Below, piece after piece: positions 8,595 through 20,032 of a DNA stretch of 64,000 nucleotides; positions within the stretch are counted from its first letter, which is position 1, and the number at the start of each line of letters is the position of its first letter. The notes beneath the pieces were generated by a model. That model saw nothing but the letters and a program-made list of their open reading frames with translations. It ran no database searches and had not been told where the DNA came from. The stretch covers positions 1 through 64,000 of the forward strand of contig JAENWT010000009.1 of the NCBI GenBank assembly GCA_016650125.1, given 5' to 3'. The DNA is from Thermoleophilia bacterium (lineage in GTDB: Bacteria > Actinomycetota > Thermoleophilia > Solirubrobacterales > 70-9). Position numbers and translations under genes: made by a program.

Positions 8595-9848
8595 TCATCC
8601 CGCGGCCTCGTCCCGGCGCATCGACAGGACTCGATCCAGGATGCGGTCGGCGACCACGGTTTTCGCGGCGCGTTCGACTTTCTCCGAGGAGTCCGCCGTA
8701 ATCAGGGTGACCGCGTTCTCGTTCGAGTCGAAGCCAATGCTTTCGTCGGAGACATCGTTGAGCACGATCAGGTCGAGGCCTTTGCGCTCCAGTTTTCCGG
8801 TGGCCCGGGTCTCGGCGTCACCCCCATGCTCGGCGGCGAAGCCGATTACGGTCTGACCGGAACGGCTGTCGGCACTGAGCGCGGCGAGGATGTCATCGGT
8901 CGGTTCCAGATCGAGACTGATGCCTTCAGTCGCCCTGGTCATTTTCGTCTCCGACCGGACCAGCGGGCGGAAGTCCGCCGGGGCGGCTGACATCAGCAGG
9001 ACGTCTGACTGTGGGAACAGGCGAAGGCAAGCGGCCGAAAGTTCAGCCGTGGTCTGGACGTCGACCCTTTCGACTCGGCCTGGTGTCGGCAGCGAGACGT
9101 TGGCCGCGATCACGGTCACCTCGGCCCCGCGGGCAGCGGCCCTCTCGGCGAGGGCGAAGCCCATGCGGCCACTGGAGCGGTTGCCGATGAAACGCACCGG
9201 GTCGATCGGTTCGCGGGTGCCGCCGGCCGTCACCAGAACTTTCAGGCCGGTCAGATCCCCGGTCGCGCCGTTTCCCCCGGCCAGTGCCGCTTCGACCCGG
9301 ACCAGCAGCTCGGCCGGATCGGGCAGGCGCCCGACTCCGTATTCGCCCTTCGAAGCGAGGCTTCCTTCGTCGGGCTCGATCACATCGACGTCACGGCCAC
9401 GAAGTACCTCCAGGTTTTCCTGGGTCGCGGCGTCTTCATACATCCGGTTGTTCATCGCCGGGGCGACCAGGCGCGGTGCTTCACAGGCGAGGAAAGAAGT
9501 GGTGACGATCGAGTCTGCCTGGCCGGTCGCCAGTTTGGCCAGGGTGTTGGCCGAGGCCGGGGCGATCAGATACACGTGCGCTCCATCAACGACGGCGAGG
9601 TGGCCGATCGGATCGTGTTCCGGAAGCGGCTCTCCGGGAAAAGTTCCGCGCATCGGGTCGCGCTCGAACTCGGAAGTAAGAACGGGTGCTCCGAGAATGC
9701 CTTCGAAGGTGTCGGGACCGACGAACTTCCTGGCCGAAGCGGTCATCAGCACCCGGACCGAATGGCCGGCGCCGGTTGCGAGGCGCACGAACTCGACCGC
9801 CTTGTAGGCAGCGATCCCACCGCTCACTCCAAGCAGGATCTTTGCCAT
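8595..9848 (-). CDS. coaBC: Bifunctional phosphopantothenoylcysteine decarboxylase / synthetase
   Basis: CoaBC joins cysteine to phosphopantothenate and decarboxylates the product, two steps of coenzyme A synthesis. The N-terminal flavoprotein half (about 1-180) has ILLGVSGGIAAYKAVEFVR, the HFCD-family nucleotide loop, and PAMNNRMYED. The C-terminal synthetase half begins near LKVLVTAGGTREPIDPVRFI and contains NRSSGRMG and NDVSDESIGFDSNEN. The length of 417 residues is normal. It follows rpoZ by 30 bases, in the conserved mihF-gmk-rpoZ-coaBC order. Confidence 0.97.
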   Translation of the reverse strand: MAKILLGVSGGIAAYKAVEFVRLATGAGHSVRVLMTASARKFVGPDTFEGILGAPVLTSEFERDPMRGTFPGEPLPEHDPIGHLAVVDGAHVYLIAPASANTLAKLATGQADSIVTTSFLACEAPRLVAPAMNNRMYEDAATQENLEVLRGRDVDVIEPDEGSLASKGEYGVGRLPDPAELLVRVEAALAGGNGATGDLTGLKVLVTAGGTREPIDPVRFIGNRSSGRMGFALAERAAARGAEVTVIAANVSLPTPGRVERVDVQTTAELSAACLRLFPQSDVLLMSAAPADFRPLVRSETKMTRATEGISLDLEPTDDILAALSADSRSGQTVIGFAAEHGGDAETRATGKLERKGLDLIVLNDVSDESIGFDSNENAVTLITADSSEKVERAAKTVVADRILDRVLSMRRDEAAG

Positions 9849-9878
9849 GGCTACCGATATCCTTGCCAGTGGTGCTGG

Positions 9879-10112
9879 TTAGCTGCGGTACTCGTACTTG
9901 ATCTTGCCCTCGGAGACTTCTTCGAGAGCGAGAGTCAAAGCGCCCTTGCCGGGCTCGACCGGAACCATCGGCGGCGGGTAGTCCCCGTAGCCGCCTTCCT
10001 GAAGGCTCTGGTAGTAGCTGTTGATCTGGCGCGCACGGCGCGCCGCAACTACTACAGCTGCGTAGTGGGAGTCCGTGTGCTCGAGAAGATGGTCTACGCG
10101 TGGCTTGATCAT
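9879..10112 (-). CDS. rpoZ: RNA polymerase omega subunit
   Basis: Omega stabilises the beta-prime subunit during polymerase assembly. The 77-residue product has the RVDHLLEHTDSHYAAVVVAARRARQINSY helix typical of the family, then a short loop, and ends LALEEVSEGKIKYEY, the usual omega C-terminal element. Start ATG overlaps the gmk stop by one base (TAATG). Gene order gmk-rpoZ-coaBC supports the call. Confidence 0.95.
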   Translation of the reverse strand: MIKPRVDHLLEHTDSHYAAVVVAARRARQINSYYQSLQEGGYGDYPPPMVPVEPGKGALTLALEEVSEGKIKYEYRS

Positions 10113-10693
10113 TAGGTTGATTCTGACAGGTCGCGAACCACAATGGCCTCGAGTAGTCCGGTGGCAAGGTCCAGGCTGTCGTTTACGACCTGATGATGGA
10201 AGTGCTCCTGAGCCGCCAGTTCGAGCCTGGCGACCGCGAGGCGCCCTTCGATTGCCTCGGCCGAATCGGTGCCGCGCCCGATGAGTCTGGCCTTCAGCGA
10301 TTCGAACTCGGGCTCCGGCGGAGCGATGAAGACCTGGATCGCTTCGGGCATCGTTTCCCGGATCTGCTCGGCGCCCTGTGTCTCGATCTCGAGCACGACC
10401 GGGTGACCGCTCTCGATCCGCCGGTCGACCTCCGAGCGCAGGGTTCCGTACTGGTTGCCACTGTAGGCAGCGTGCTCGAGGAACTCACCGGCGGCCACTC
10501 GTCGATCAAATTCTTCAGGGGTGAGGAAGTGATAGTCGACGCCGTCTTGCTCACCCTCGCGGGGATCGCGCGTCGTGGCCGAGATCGAAAGCTGGAGTTC
10601 GGGCCGGCGCTTGAGGAGCTGGCTGATCAGAGTGCCCTTGCCGACCCCGGAAGGGCCGGTGATGACAAAGACCTTCGCTGTACCCGGCGGCAC
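10112..10693 (-). CDS. gmk: Guanylate kinase
   Basis: This enzyme phosphorylates GMP to GDP with ATP. The P-loop GPSGVGKGT is at residues 13-21, and the GMP-binding segment SATTRDPREGEQDGVDYHF and EHAAYSGNQYGT follow. The 193-residue length is typical. The start is GTG at 10693, five bases after the mihF stop, so the two genes are likely co-transcribed. The final residues LDLATGLLEAIVVRDLSEST fit the usual C-terminal helix. Confidence 0.96.
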   Translation of the reverse strand: MPPGTAKVFVITGPSGVGKGTLISQLLKRRPELQLSISATTRDPREGEQDGVDYHFLTPEEFDRRVAAGEFLEHAAYSGNQYGTLRSEVDRRIESGHPVVLEIETQGAEQIRETMPEAIQVFIAPPEPEFESLKARLIGRGTDSAEAIEGRLAVARLELAAQEHFHHQVVNDSLDLATGLLEAIVVRDLSEST

Positions 10694-10697
10694 TGAC

Positions 10698-11039
10698 CTA
10701 GCGGCGCAGCAGAGTGACGAGTTCGCCGCGCTGCCGTTCGGACAGCCCGCCGATGGTCTTGGCCGGAGAGATCCGGCACTGGTTGAGCACCCGGTTGGCC
10801 TTGACCCGTCCGTACTTCGGCACCGCCAGCAGCATGTCGAAAACCTTGGCCGTCATCACGTATTCCGGCGGTGAGTCGAGCAGGTCGTGAATGGTCTTGC
10901 GGCCGGCTTTCAGGTCTCTCTTGAGCTGCGCCCGGGCAGTCCTGATGTCATTCGCACGCTTGAGCGCTTCCATGCGCTGATCCAGCGATCTTTCCGGGGC
11001 TTCAGGGGTGCTGGATAGGGTCTTCTGGAACGCAGGCAT
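10698..11039 (-). CDS. mihF: Actinobacterial integration host factor MihF
   Basis: MihF is a small nucleoid-associated protein that bends DNA. It is unrelated in fold to proteobacterial IHF. Recognition rests on the C-terminal core VPKYGRVKANRVLNQCRISPAKTIGGLSERQRGELVTLL, which matches the helix-two-turn-helix region of the family, on the basic helix before it, and on the conserved position ahead of gmk. The start used is ATG 11039, lying ten bases after a TATACT box, so the mRNA would be almost leaderless. ATG 10973 is an alternative giving a shorter protein nearer the mycobacterial length. Confidence 0.9.
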   Translation of the reverse strand: MPAFQKTLSSTPEAPERSLDQRMEALKRANDIRTARAQLKRDLKAGRKTIHDLLDSPPEYVMTAKVFDMLLAVPKYGRVKANRVLNQCRISPAKTIGGLSERQRGELVTLLRR

Positions 11040-11049
11040 CAAGGCGGCG

Positions 11050-11055
11050 AGTATA
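11050..11055 (-). promoter_or_regulatory. -10 box ahead of mihF
   Basis: The minus strand reads GGCTATACTCGCC here. TATACT would place the transcription start near 11043, only about four bases before the ATG at 11039, suggesting a leaderless or nearly leaderless mRNA. No clear -35 hexamer is seen. The intervening pyrD-mihF gap also holds a weak GGCC...GGCC hairpin followed by TTT (about 11080-11100), a possible terminator. Confidence 0.45.
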
Positions 11056-11114
11056 GCCACCATTCCGCGCCCGGCATGCCGAAAGGCCCCATTTTGGCCA
11101 AATCCACCTCAACC

Positions 11115-12032
11115 TCAACTCAAGGTTGATGCCTGTGCGTCGGCCAGTGACGCGAATCCGCGACGCTCCAGGGCGCCCGTGAGGCCGTTTCGCACCTCGA
11201 TCCCGGCCCGCGGATCGCGGAAATTCTCAGTGCCGACGGCGACCACCCTGGCGCCCGCCAGAATGAAATCGAGCGCCGACTCGCCGTCGTCGATCCCACC
11301 CATGCCGACCACCGGTATTTCGACCGCCTGCGAAACCGCCCGGACCTGCGCCAGGGCCACCGGCCGGATCGCCGGACCGGAAAGGCCGCCGGCGCCGGCG
11401 CCGAGCCAGGCGCGGCGGTGAGCCGGGTCGATCGCCACCGCCTTGAGGGTGTTGATCAGGGAGATCGCATCCGCCCCGCCGGCCTCGGCGGCCACCGCCA
11501 CCTCGTGCGGGTTGGCCACGTTCGGGGTCAGCTTGATGATCATCGGCAGGCCGGTCAGCGGCCGCAGCGTCTTCATCAGGGCCTCGGTCTCGACCGGCTG
11601 CTCGCCCACGATCAGCCCCGAGTGGACGTTCGGGCAGGACACGTTCAGCTCGATCCCGCCGACGCCGGGCACGGCCGACACCGCTTCGACCAGCTCGGTG
11701 AACTCCTCGGCGCTGTCTGCCATCACGGACACGATCAGCGGCACCGGCAGCTCGACGAACTCGAGCAGGATGCCGGTCAGGAAATCATCGAGGCCGGGGT
11801 TCGGCAGGCCGATCGAATTGATCATTCCCGAGGGCGTCTCCCACAGTCGGTGCGGCGGGTTGCCCGCACGCGGGTGGCGGGTGATCGTCTTCGAGACGTA
11901 CGCGGCGAACGGGAACTCTTCGATCACCGCGTCGCCGAAGGCGCGTCGGGCGGCGATCGCGTCGAAGGTGCCGGACCCGTTCAGCACCGGACTCGCCAGC
12001 GGGATCCCGCAGATGTCGGTCGCCAGGTCCAT
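11115..12032 (-). CDS. pyrD: Dihydroorotate dehydrogenase, class 1B catalytic subunit
   Basis: PyrDB oxidises dihydroorotate to orotate using FMN. The family features are LASPVLNGSGTF near the N-terminus, NSIGLPNPG, and NVSCPNVHSG, whose Cys is the class 1B catalytic base (class 2 enzymes use Ser). KLTPNV and GMGGIDDGESALDFILAGA, the phosphate-binding loop, follow. The 305-residue length is normal. Its start overlaps the stop of pyrK, the electron-transfer subunit, confirming an NAD-linked 1B holoenzyme. Confidence 0.96.
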   Translation of the reverse strand: MDLATDICGIPLASPVLNGSGTFDAIAARRAFGDAVIEEFPFAAYVSKTITRHPRAGNPPHRLWETPSGMINSIGLPNPGLDDFLTGILLEFVELPVPLIVSVMADSAEEFTELVEAVSAVPGVGGIELNVSCPNVHSGLIVGEQPVETEALMKTLRPLTGLPMIIKLTPNVANPHEVAVAAEAGGADAISLINTLKAVAIDPAHRRAWLGAGAGGLSGPAIRPVALAQVRAVSQAVEIPVVGMGGIDDGESALDFILAGARVVAVGTENFRDPRAGIEVRNGLTGALERRGFASLADAQASTLS

Positions 12033-12872
12033 CAGCCGACCTCGCCGGCCATCGCCGTGGTGATCTCGTCACCGCGCACGACAGGGCCATCGATGCAGAG
12101 CCGCAGGTAGCCGCCGCCGGTCTTCGGAACGGCGCAGCCGAAGCAGGCGCCGAAGCCGCAGGCCATCGGCGACTCGAGCGCGAGCTCGACTGGCACACCG
12201 TGTTCGGCGGCGAGTACGCGGACCGCCTCGAGCATCGCCGGAGGGCCGCAGGAGTAGATCACGGCGCCGCCGGTGTCGTCCCCGGTCAGGATCTGGAGCA
12301 GCAGATCGGTGACGTAGCCGCGGTGGCCGGAGCTGCCGTCCTCATAGGCCAGCCGGGTCTCTTCACACCCGAAGAGCTCGTCCACCCCGCCAGAGTGGGC
12401 CTGGTCCCGGAAGCCGAGCAGGGTCCGGGTCGGAACCCCTCGGCTGACCAGGTGGCGCCGCAGCACGGCCATCGGCGCGATGCCGATGCCGCCTCCGACC
12501 AGGACCGCGCCGACCGCATCCGGGTTGAGCTCCTTCGGCATCGAGAACGGGGAGCCGAAGGGACCGGCCAGTCCGCAGGAGTCGCCACCCCCGAGCGCTG
12601 CCATCGTGATCGTGCCGGGGCCGACCTCGTCGATCAGGAACTCGAGTCGCAGGCTTCCGCGGGTACCAAGGGTTCTCGCAACCGAGATCGCCCTCGGCAG
12701 GAACGGGCGTCCGGAGAAACCGGGAGCGGTTCCGGCTGTAGTCAGCATGTAGAACTGGCCGGGAGCGGGCTCCGGGCCTTCTTCGTCGATCAGGGTGAAG
12801 ATGCGGTAGCCGCCGGCCGTGTGGCTCTCGGCGACTCGGCAGTCGCGCCGGTTGAACGGTGCCTGCGGGCGC

Positions 12873-12883
<11 letters not shown>
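12032..12883 (-). CDS. pyrK: Dihydroorotate dehydrogenase electron-transfer subunit
   Basis: PyrK carries FAD and a [2Fe-2S] cluster and passes electrons from PyrD to NAD. The FAD-binding part includes [12 protein letters not shown]. The NAD-binding part starts at [15 protein letters not shown] and contains [14 protein letters not shown]. The iron-sulfur cluster ligands are in CGFGACFGC and a later cysteine in [10 protein letters not shown]. At 283 residues it is complete. It overlaps the end of carB by 11 bases and pyrD by one base, so the three are translated from one message. Confidence 0.95.
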
Positions 12884-15950
<3,067 letters not shown>

Positions 15951-15972
15951 CAGCTGAAACCTTCAGATTTCG

Positions 15973-17094
15973 TCATTGGACCAGTCCGAGGAAGCGGTCG
16001 AAGAGGTGACGTGAGTCCCGCGGACCCGGTCCGGCCTCCGGGTGGTGCTGGACGGTCATCGCGCGGGCCTCGGGCAGACGCAGTCCTTCGACCGTGCGGT
16101 CGTAAAGGTTGATGTGCGAGAGCACGGCCGGGCCGAAGTCGGTGTCCCAGCGGACCGGCTCGTCGGCTTCGATCGTCCGGCTGCCGCCGGGACCGCGCAC
16201 CGCGAAGCCATGGTTCTGCGAGGTGATCTCAATCACCCCGGTCTCGAGGTCCTTGACCGGGTGGTTCGAACCGCGGTGGCCGAATGGGAGCTTGTATGTC
16301 TCGAGGCCGACGGCGCGGCAGAGCAGCTGGTGGCCGAGGCAGATGCCGACCATCGGCCGCTTGCCCACCAGTTCGTGAATCGTCTCGACCACGTGGTCGA
16401 CGGCGGCCGGGTCGCCGGGGCCGTTGGCGAGGAAGATCAGGTCGGGGTCGCGCTCGAGCACGTCTTCGGGCCCGGAAGCGGAAGGCAGCAGGGTGACCCG
16501 GCAGCCGCGCTCGATCAGCTGCTCGACGATGCTCGCCTTGATGCCGGTGTCGATCACCACGACGTGCGGACCTTGGCCCGTGAATTCGATCGGCTCGGCC
16601 GGACTCACCGTGCTGGCAAAGTCGGAACCGGCCATGGACGGTTCGGCTTCGATCTGTGACGCCGCCGCCCCGGCGTCGACCGTCGCCGGGAAGATTCCGC
16701 CGCGCATCGCACCCTTGTCACGGATGTGCCGGACCAGTGCCCGGGTGTTGACCCCGGTGATCGCCCAGACCCCGTTCGCTTCGAGCCAGTCGAGCCAGCC
16801 GCCCTCGGCCGTGGCGGCGTCATCACCGTTCCTGGCCTCGCGCATGATCACGCCACGGGCGTGTGGCTTCGAGGACTCCATCGCCGCCGGTGAAACCCCG
16901 TAGTTGCCGATCATCGTGTAGGTGAACGTGATGATCTGGCCGGCGTAGGAAGGGTCGGTGACCGCCTCCTGGTAGCCGGTCATCGCGGTGTTGAAGACGA
17001 CTTCGCCCACCCCGCCCTCGAGTGATCCACAGATGCTGCCTTCGAATCGGGTTCCGTCCTCGAGCAGGACGTAACCGGGACTGAAATCCGTCAT
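15973..17094 (-). CDS. carA: Carbamoyl-phosphate synthase small subunit (glutaminase)
   Basis: CarA hydrolyses glutamine and channels ammonia to CarB. The N-terminal domain has [12 protein letters not shown] and [19 protein letters not shown]. The class I amidotransferase domain has [10 protein letters not shown], the nucleophile elbow GICLGHQLL and the His-Glu pair in [11 protein letters not shown] use ATG 17094, which overlaps the pyrC stop as ATGA. The frame stays open 31 codons further but through pyrC sequence. At 373 residues it is a standard size. Confidence 0.96.
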   Translation of the reverse strand: MTDFSPGYVLLEDGTRFEGSICGSLEGGVGEVVFNTAMTGYQEAVTDPSYAGQIITFTYTMIGNYGVSPAAMESSKPHARGVIMREARNGDDAATAEGGWLDWLEANGVWAITGVNTRALVRHIRDKGAMRGGIFPATVDAGAAASQIEAEPSMAGSDFASTVSPAEPIEFTGQGPHVVVIDTGIKASIVEQLIERGCRVTLLPSASGPEDVLERDPDLIFLANGPGDPAAVDHVVETIHELVGKRPMVGICLGHQLLCRAVGLETYKLPFGHRGSNHPVKDLETGVIEITSQNHGFAVRGPGGSRTIEADEPVRWDTDFGPAVLSHINLYDRTVEGLRLPEARAMTVQHHPEAGPGPRDSRHLFDRFLGLVQ

Positions 17095-18467
17095 GCGACA
17101 CCCATGCTGAAACTGCGGAGCCGGTAGGCGACCTGGCCGTTGGCCAGGGTCATCAGGACCCGGCCGTTCAGTGTCTCGTCTTCGCACCAGGAGTTATGCG
17201 AGCGGCTTTCGTACCCGTCTTCACCGACCACCCACTCCGCTTCGAGGTCGACCAGACAGAGGTTGGCGGTCGAACCGGTCGTAAGCTCGAACGGCTTGAT
17301 GTCGAAGGGGATGCCGCCGGAGCCGAGCTTTTCGATCAGCAACTCGAGCGTGATCGTGCCGGGCTTGACCAGCCATGTATAGATCGAGGAAAACGCGGTC
17401 TCGAGTCCGGTCACGCCCATCATCGCCGCTTCGTAAGGCACTTCCTTCTCGTGCTTGGCATGCGGCGCGTGATCGGTGGCGATGCAGTCGATCGTGCCGT
17501 CGACCAGCGCCGCGATCAGGGCTTGACGGTCGACCTCGGTTCGCAGCGGCGGGTTCATCTTGTGCCGGTTGGCGTCGAGGCTGCGCACGACCTCGTCGGT
17601 CAGGCAGAGGTGGTGAGGGGTCACTTCGCAGGTGATGTCGACACCGGCCGCCTTGGCCTGGCGCACCGCCTCGATCGATTCGACGGCAGAAAGGTGCTGG
17701 ACCTGGATCTGGCCGGCTTCGTATCCGGCGATCGCCGCGTCGCGAGTGATCATCACCGACTCCGAGATCGACGGAACCCCACGCAGGCCGAGGTTCAACG
17801 AGACCTCACCTTCGTGCATGACACCACCGGCCGAGAGGTCGGGGTCTTCCTCGTGGAGGGCGATCCTGCCGCCGCACATGCGCTGGTACTGAAGGGCGCG
17901 TCGCATGATCCCCGGATTGGCGATCGGCAGGCCGTCGTCGGTGAAGCCGACCGCGCCGGCCTCCCGCAGTTCGGCCATGTCGGTCAGCTCCGCGCCCGCC
18001 ATGTCGCGGGTCACCGTGGCCATGAAGCCGACCGGCACCGAAGCCTCGGTCTCGGCCTGGTGGCGGAGCGCACTGACGTCAGCCGGGCTCGACACCGGCG
18101 GCGACGTGTTCGCCATCACCAGCAGACCTGCGTAACCGCCGGCCGCGGCGGAGCGGGTCCCGGTTTCGATGTCTTCCTTGTGCTCCTGGCCCGGTGTCCT
18201 CAGGTGGACGTGCGGATCGAAGAAGGCGGGAAAGACGTGGAGGCCCTCGGCTTCGACGACTTCGACCCCTTCGCCCGCCTCGAGCGAGCCGGATTCGGCG
18301 ATCTCGGAGATCTCACCACCCGTGACCAGGATGTCGAATTCGCCATCGACGCCAGAAACAGGGTCGAGGGCACTCGCCTGGCGGAACAATAGGGACGCTT
18401 CCGGTCCCGGCCGCTGGACCAGTGGTTCGGGCAGCTGTTCGGCTACTTCTTCCGGTCCCTTGTTCAT
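17091..18467 (-). CDS. pyrC: Dihydroorotase
   Basis: This zinc amidohydrolase closes carbamoyl aspartate to dihydroorotate. Metal ligands lie in DPHVHLRTPG, in HEEDPDLS and in the ATDHAPHAKHEK motif. VTPHHLCLTDE and the substrate loop MNPPLRTEVDRQAL are also typical of the type I family. The 458-residue protein has an N-terminal extension of about 25 residues (KGPEEVAEQLPEPLVQ) before the amidohydrolase strand, which may be real because the ATGA overlap with pyrB fixes the start. The metal-binding set is complete, so the enzyme should be active. Confidence 0.95.
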   Translation of the reverse strand: MNKGPEEVAEQLPEPLVQRPGPEASLLFRQASALDPVSGVDGEFDILVTGGEISEIAESGSLEAGEGVEVVEAEGLHVFPAFFDPHVHLRTPGQEHKEDIETGTRSAAAGGYAGLLVMANTSPPVSSPADVSALRHQAETEASVPVGFMATVTRDMAGAELTDMAELREAGAVGFTDDGLPIANPGIMRRALQYQRMCGGRIALHEEDPDLSAGGVMHEGEVSLNLGLRGVPSISESVMITRDAAIAGYEAGQIQVQHLSAVESIEAVRQAKAAGVDITCEVTPHHLCLTDEVVRSLDANRHKMNPPLRTEVDRQALIAALVDGTIDCIATDHAPHAKHEKEVPYEAAMMGVTGLETAFSSIYTWLVKPGTITLELLIEKLGSGGIPFDIKPFELTTGSTANLCLVDLEAEWVVGEDGYESRSHNSWCEDETLNGRVLMTLANGQVAYRLRSFSMGVA

Positions 18468-19414
18468 GCCGGCTCCCCGATCGGCACCGGTCCGTCAGCG
18501 GGCTGCTCGGCGGCGTCGTCGCCACTGTTCAGGAGGTCGTAGAGAATCGCCATGCGTACAGCCAGGCCGGATGCCACCTGCTCGGCGATCAAAGAGCGGT
18601 CGGAATCGATCACGTCGCTGCCGATCTCGACCCCACGGTTCACCGGGCCGGGATGCATGACCAGCTGGCGCGGTCCGAGCCGGCGCTCGTTGACCTGGAA
18701 GAGCCGCGCGTATTCTCGGATCGAAGGAACGAAGTTCTCTCCCATGCGCTCGTGCTGCATGCGCAGGAGGTAGACCACGTCGGCCTGTTCGAGGTCGTCG
18801 AGCGAATGCTTCACCTCACAGCCGGTCGCTTCGATGCCGCGTGGGATCAGGGTCGGCGGGCCGCAGACGGTGACCGAGGCGCCCATCAGGTTGAAGGCGG
18901 CGATGTTGGAGCGGGCGACCCGGCTGTGCAGCACGTCGCCGACGATCCAGATGTTCTTGCCTTCGAGCGAGCCCAGCCGGTTCTGAAGGGTGAAGACGTC
19001 GAGCAGCGCCTGGCTCGGATGCTGGTGCATGCCGTCCCCGGCGTTGATCACAGAAGCGTCGACCCACTGGGTGAGCATCTGGGCCGCGCCGGCGTAGGGA
19101 TGGCGGATGACGATCGCCGCCGGGTCATAGGCGTAGAGGGTCTCGACCGTGTCCTTGAGCGATTCGCCCTTGTCGACCGACGAGCCGCTGGCCTTGACCG
19201 AGACGACATCGGCCGACAGGCGCTTCGCCGCCAGCTCGAACGATGAAGAAGTCCGGGTGCTCGATTCGTAGAACAGGGTGACCACGGTCTGGCCGCGCAG
19301 CGCAGGCACCTTCTTGATGTCGCGCCGGGTCACTTCGGCGAAGGAGTCGGCCCGGGCGAGCAGGGTCTCGACCTGTTCGCGGTCGAGGTCATCGATCGAG
19401 AGCAGGTGCTTCAT
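18464..19414 (-). CDS. pyrB: Aspartate carbamoyltransferase catalytic chain
   Basis: PyrB condenses carbamoyl phosphate with aspartate, the committed pyrimidine step. The carbamoyl-phosphate loop STRTSSSFELAAKRL and the second-site SVDKGES are present, with HPSQALLDVFTL and the LRMQHERMG aspartate-loop region. The length is 316 residues, and no regulatory PyrI gene is nearby. Both ends overlap neighbours by ATGA, with pyrR upstream and pyrC downstream. Control is expected through PyrR at the operon leader. Confidence 0.97.
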   Translation of the reverse strand: MKHLLSIDDLDREQVETLLARADSFAEVTRRDIKKVPALRGQTVVTLFYESSTRTSSSFELAAKRLSADVVSVKASGSSVDKGESLKDTVETLYAYDPAAIVIRHPYAGAAQMLTQWVDASVINAGDGMHQHPSQALLDVFTLQNRLGSLEGKNIWIVGDVLHSRVARSNIAAFNLMGASVTVCGPPTLIPRGIEATGCEVKHSLDDLEQADVVYLLRMQHERMGENFVPSIREYARLFQVNERRLGPRQLVMHPGPVNRGVEIGSDVIDSDRSLIAEQVASGLAVRMAILYDLLNSGDDAAEQPADGPVPIGEPA

Positions 19415-19965
19415 TCGACAACCTCAACGGCGCTGAGGATGGAAACGCCATCTTCGCCGTCGGTTTCGGTGAGCTGGACCGAGACCCGCTCACCTCTCGC
19501 GGTCGGCAGGTTCTTGCCGACGTAGTCCGGTCGGATCGGGAGTTCTCGATGGCCGCGGTCGCAGAGCACCGCCAGCTGGATGCGTGCCGGGCGGCCGTAG
19601 TCGAAGAGCGCGTCGATGCCGGCCCGCACCGTCCGGCCAGTGAAGAGCACATCGTCGACCAGGACGATCGTGCGGTCTTCGAGCGGAAAGTCGAGCCGGG
19701 AAGCGTGGACAACCGGCTGGCGGTCCGAGGAACGAGCCTTGAAGTCATCACGGTAGAAGGAGATGTCGATCTCACCGAGCGGTACTTCGACCCCGGTCAA
19801 CTCCGCGAGGAGTCCGTGGAGGCGGGCGGCAATGACGGCGCCACGAGTGTGAACTCCGACCAGGGCGATTTCAGCCATGTCGGGATTCTTCTCGACTATT
19901 TCATGGGCGATGCGGCGCAATGTGCGCTCGACATCCTTGCCTTCCAGCACTACCTTCTCGTTCAA
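19411..19965 (-). CDS. pyrR: Pyrimidine operon regulator PyrR
   Basis: PyrR is an RNA-binding protein that senses UMP and represses pyr genes; some members also have uracil phosphoribosyltransferase activity. The PRPP-binding loop VLVDDVLFTGRTVRAGIDAL is clear, as are GVHTRGAVIAARL and DISFYRDDF. The 184-residue length is standard. The start is TTG at 19965, with AAGGG six bases upstream. The predicted PyrR-binding hairpin sits just before this ribosome-binding site, so autogenous translational repression is likely. Confidence 0.95.
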   Translation of the reverse strand: MNEKVVLEGKDVERTLRRIAHEIVEKNPDMAEIALVGVHTRGAVIAARLHGLLAELTGVEVPLGEIDISFYRDDFKARSSDRQPVVHASRLDFPLEDRTIVLVDDVLFTGRTVRAGIDALFDYGRPARIQLAVLCDRGHRELPIRPDYVGKNLPTARGERVSVQLTETDGEDGVSILSAVEVVE

Positions 19966-19978
19966 CGTGACCCTTCTT

Positions 19979-19992
19979 GGCCTCTCGGGACC
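19979..19992 (-). promoter_or_regulatory. PyrR-binding RNA loop in the pyr leader
   Basis: The minus strand reads GGTCCCGAGAGGCC. This fits the PyrR binding-loop consensus (UCC-N-G-N-GAGG flanked by pairing bases): CC pairs with GG around the CGAGA loop, with a bulged U and a lower GG/CC stem. It ends 13 bases before the TTG start of pyrR. A CCTT upstream could pair with the AAGG of the ribosome-binding site when the loop forms. Translational repression of this kind is known for mycobacterial pyr operons. No terminator follows it, which favours that mode. Confidence 0.75.
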
Positions 19993-20032
19993 GGTTTAAA
20001 GGAACAAGTCGACCCTAGCACCCAGGGTGATG

